Below, in pieces: positions 5,810 through 6,808 of a stretch of 6,808 nt of DNA. Source of the stretch: Nocardiopsaceae bacterium (GTDB lineage: Bacteria > Actinomycetota > Actinomycetes > Streptosporangiales > Streptosporangiaceae); NCBI GenBank assembly GCA_031254715.1, contig JAIRTY010000189.1:1-6808 (forward strand), read 5' to 3'. A program made the translations under genes and the position numbers. The notes under the pieces were generated by a model. It did not search any database. It saw only the letters and a program-made list of their open reading frames with translations, and was not told the DNA's origin. Within the stretch, counting starts at the first letter, position 1. Each line of letters opens with the position of its first letter.

Positions 5810-6016
5810 GTGCCCGACCGTTCCTGCTGCTGCCTGGCCCGCCCGGCGGCACGGGTAACCATGCCGGCCGGCGACAGCCGGGCCGAACCGGTCGACCTGT
5901 GGCTGTGCGGCCATCACCTGCGAGCCTCCCGCCAGGCCCTGGACCGGTCGGAGGCCGAGGTGCTCGTCCTGCCTCCGGCTGGCGACCTGGCGGAGCACCC
6001 AGCCCCGGTCAGTTAG
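5810..6016 (+). CDS. Small Cys/His-rich protein, resembles actinobacterial DUF7455-like proteins
   Basis: The 68-aa product starts at GTG 5810, chosen because GGAGGA (5800-5805) lies 4 bp before it, the strongest ribosome site in this part. It has a Cys cluster RSCCCLARPAARVTMP (4-19) and, after a short acidic stretch, DLWLCGHHLRASRQAL (29-44). Cys6-8 with Cys33, His35 and His36 could bind zinc or iron. From memory, actinomycetes carry many short proteins with the same CCC...P...VxMP...LCGHH pattern, grouped near DUF7455, of unknown function; conservation of both motifs makes this a real gene. It has no signal peptide or membrane helix. The frame continues beyond the TAG for 37 codons with coding-like third positions. 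It is a lone gene between divergent transporter and pobA. Confidence 0.78.
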   Translation: MPDRSCCCLARPAARVTMPAGDSRAEPVDLWLCGHHLRASRQALDRSEAEVLVLPPAGDLAEHPAPVS

Positions 6017-6072
6017 CTCCCCGCCCGGCAGCTGGCGCTCCGGTCCCGCAAGTGGCTACATCTCAACGTCCT

Positions 6073-6092
6073 GCCGGGCGTTCAGGCCCGGC
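6073..6092 (+). terminator. GC-rich hairpin downstream of the small Cys-rich gene
   Basis: GCCGGGC (6073-6079) pairs perfectly with GCCCGGC (6086-6092) around the 6-nt loop GTTCAG. There is no U tract after it. Such tailless hairpins are often proposed as terminators in actinomycetes, and this one falls between the stop at 6016 and the putative pobA promoter. It could equally be chance in GC-rich sequence. Confidence 0.4.
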
Positions 6093-6123
6093 TGGAAGGC
6101 GGCCGCGCGGCCCGATGTGTTCA

Positions 6124-6149
6124 CGCTTAGAACCGGAGTTCGTAAAGCG
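6124..6149. promoter_or_regulatory. Nested inverted repeat upstream of pobA (possible operator)
   Basis: CGCTT (6124-6128) mirrors AAGCG (6145-6149), and inside it GAAC (6130-6133) mirrors GTTC (6138-6141) around CGGA. Together this makes a near-palindrome of 26 bp in a stretch that is less GC-rich than its surroundings. It lies about 10 bp upstream of a -10-like hexamer, where a regulator would touch the -35 region. In other bacteria pobA is controlled by regulators of aromatic acid breakdown (IclR or AraC type, called PobR), but no such gene is in the window. Confidence 0.45.
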
Positions 6150-6158
6150 CACCAGGCG

Positions 6159-6164
6159 TAGCAT
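6159..6164 (+). promoter_or_regulatory. Candidate pobA -10 hexamer TAGCAT
   Basis: TAGCAT fits the TANNNT pattern and would start transcription near 6171, leaving a leader of about 45 nt before the pobA ATG. No good -35 is seen 16-19 bp upstream (GGAGTT at 6135-6140 is the nearest candidate), which would fit an activator-dependent promoter. Confidence 0.35.
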
Positions 6165-6173
6165 CGTGGGACA

Positions 6174-6191
6174 AGAGCACGCGGGTGCTCT
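6174..6191. promoter_or_regulatory. Perfect 7-bp inverted repeat at the putative pobA transcription start
   Basis: AGAGCAC (6174-6180) and GTGCTCT (6185-6191) are exact reverse complements separated by GCGG. If the -10 at 6159 is used, the repeat covers roughly +4 to +21, a classic repressor position. It ends 23 bp before the ATG, so a hairpin in the mRNA leader is the alternative. It is not followed by a T run and so is not an intrinsic terminator. Confidence 0.5.
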
Positions 6192-6214
6192 CATTCGGCT
6201 ATCAACGGCAGGTC

Positions 6215-6808
6215 ATGCGCACTCAAGTCGGCATCGTCGGGGCCGGCCCGGCCGGTCTCCTGCTCTCGCACCTGCTCGCACAGCGTGGCATCGAGTCGGT
6301 GCTGGTGGAAATCCGCAGCCGCGCCTACTGCGAGGCCAGGCAGCGGGCGGGGGTGCTGGAGGACGGCAGCGTCAAGCTGCTGCGCGAGGCGGGCCTGGCG
6401 ACCCGGCTGGACGCCGAGGGCCTCGAGCACGGCGGCATCTACCTGCAGTTCGCCGGCGAGCGGCATCACATCGACTTCCGGGACCTGGCCAGCGGCCGGA
6501 CCGTCACCGTGTACGCGCAGACCGAGGTGGTCAAGGACCTGATCGCGCGCCGGCTGGCCGACGGCGGGCAGCTCGAGTTCGAGGTGAGCGACACCGCCGT
6601 GGCGGCGCTGGACACCAGCAGTCCGGTGCTGTCCTACACCGATGCCGGCGGCACCCGCCACGAGGTGACCTGCGACGTGATCGCCGGGTGCGACGGTTTC
6701 CACGGGATCTGCCGTGCCGCCGTCCCGGCCAGCCTGCTGACCGTCACCGAACGGGAGTACCCGTACGCCTGGCTCGGGATCCTGGCCGAGGTACCGCCCT
6801 CCACCGAG
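6215..6808 (+). CDS. pobA: 4-hydroxybenzoate 3-monooxygenase, N-terminal half, cut by window edge
   Basis: This FAD enzyme hydroxylates 4-hydroxybenzoate to protocatechuate using NAD(P)H and oxygen, feeding the beta-ketoadipate pathway. The 198 residues visible are about half of the usual 390-395. They show the FAD dinucleotide motif VGIVGAGPAGLLLSHLLA (5-22) with Glu32 ending strand 2, RQRAGVLEDG (42-51) with Arg42 and Arg44 at the same numbers as in Pseudomonas PHBH, TVTVYAQTEVVKDL (96-109), the NAD(P)H/FAD motif CDVIAGCDGFHGICR (153-167) and YPYAWLGILAEVPP (182-195). The whole stretch aligns almost gap-free with PobA from memory. The ATG at 6215 matches the PobA start; its ribosome site is poor (AGG only 2 bp away), and an in-frame GTG at 6185 has none. 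Residues 33-41 (IRSRAYCEA), which set the coenzyme preference, differ from the NADPH-specific Pseudomonas enzyme. Confidence 0.93.
   Translation, partial: MRTQVGIVGAGPAGLLLSHLLAQRGIESVLVEIRSRAYCEARQRAGVLEDGSVKLLREAGLATRLDAEGLEHGGIYLQFAGERHHIDFRDLASGRTVTVYAQTEVVKDLIARRLADGGQLEFEVSDTAVAALDTSSPVLSYTDAGGTRHEVTCDVIAGCDGFHGICRAAVPASLLTVTEREYPYAWLGILAEVPPSTE

Noticed and set aside
5536..5862. 108-aa minus-strand frame upstream of the transporter
   Set aside because: No recognisable domain, Arg/Gly/Pro-rich composition, and it overlaps the better supported start of the small Cys-rich gene.
6191..6703. 170-aa minus-strand frame opposite pobA
   Set aside because: pobA motifs on the plus strand are continuous and match residue for residue; the minus frame is a shadow.

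Overview
The window is high-GC DNA with strong G/C third-codon preference, GTG and TTG starts, and gene families typical of Actinobacteria (an S-adenosyl methyltransferase of the DUF574 type, a short Cys-rich CxHH protein, a fused TrpE-TrpG). It looks like the chromosome of a Streptomyces-like or Streptosporangium-like actinomycete. No mobile element, CRISPR array, tRNA or rRNA was seen. Genus-level placement is not possible by eye.

Layout, left to right. Positions 1-523 (minus) hold the N-terminal part of panB (ketopantoate hydroxymethyltransferase, pantothenate/CoA synthesis). Divergent from it across a 91-bp gap are two forward genes: an uncharacterised 201-aa protein (615-1220) and a SAM-dependent methyltransferase of the DUF574/Methyltransf_19 family (1265-2101). 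The methyltransferase meets the minus-strand gene trpEG (2098-4392) tail to tail, their stop codons sharing one CTAG. trpEG encodes a 764-aa fused anthranilate synthase (chorismate + glutamine to anthranilate). Upstream of trpEG, and on the same strand, is a 323-aa EamA/DMT-type membrane transporter (4541-5512). On the plus strand follow a 68-aa Cys/His-rich protein (5810-6016) and the first half of pobA, 4-hydroxybenzoate 3-monooxygenase (6215 to the window end).

The most informative non-coding element is the 148-bp gap between the transporter and trpEG. It contains a complete tryptophan attenuator: a 13-codon leader peptide MRTRSARQWWRRR with tandem TGG codons, overlapping competing RNA hairpins, and a strong intrinsic terminator followed by a T-rich run about 30 bp before the trpEG start. 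A -10-like hexamer overlaps the transporter stop codon at exactly the distance expected if the leader mRNA began at the A of its ATG, so the leader peptide may be translated from a leaderless transcript. trpEG expression is therefore predicted to fall when charged tRNA-Trp is plentiful.

A second regulatory region is upstream of pobA, where two inverted repeats flank a -10-like hexamer; this fits control by an aromatic-acid-responsive repressor or activator not in the window. trpEG and pobA both relate to chorismate-derived aromatics, but they are on opposite strands and nothing shows they work together.
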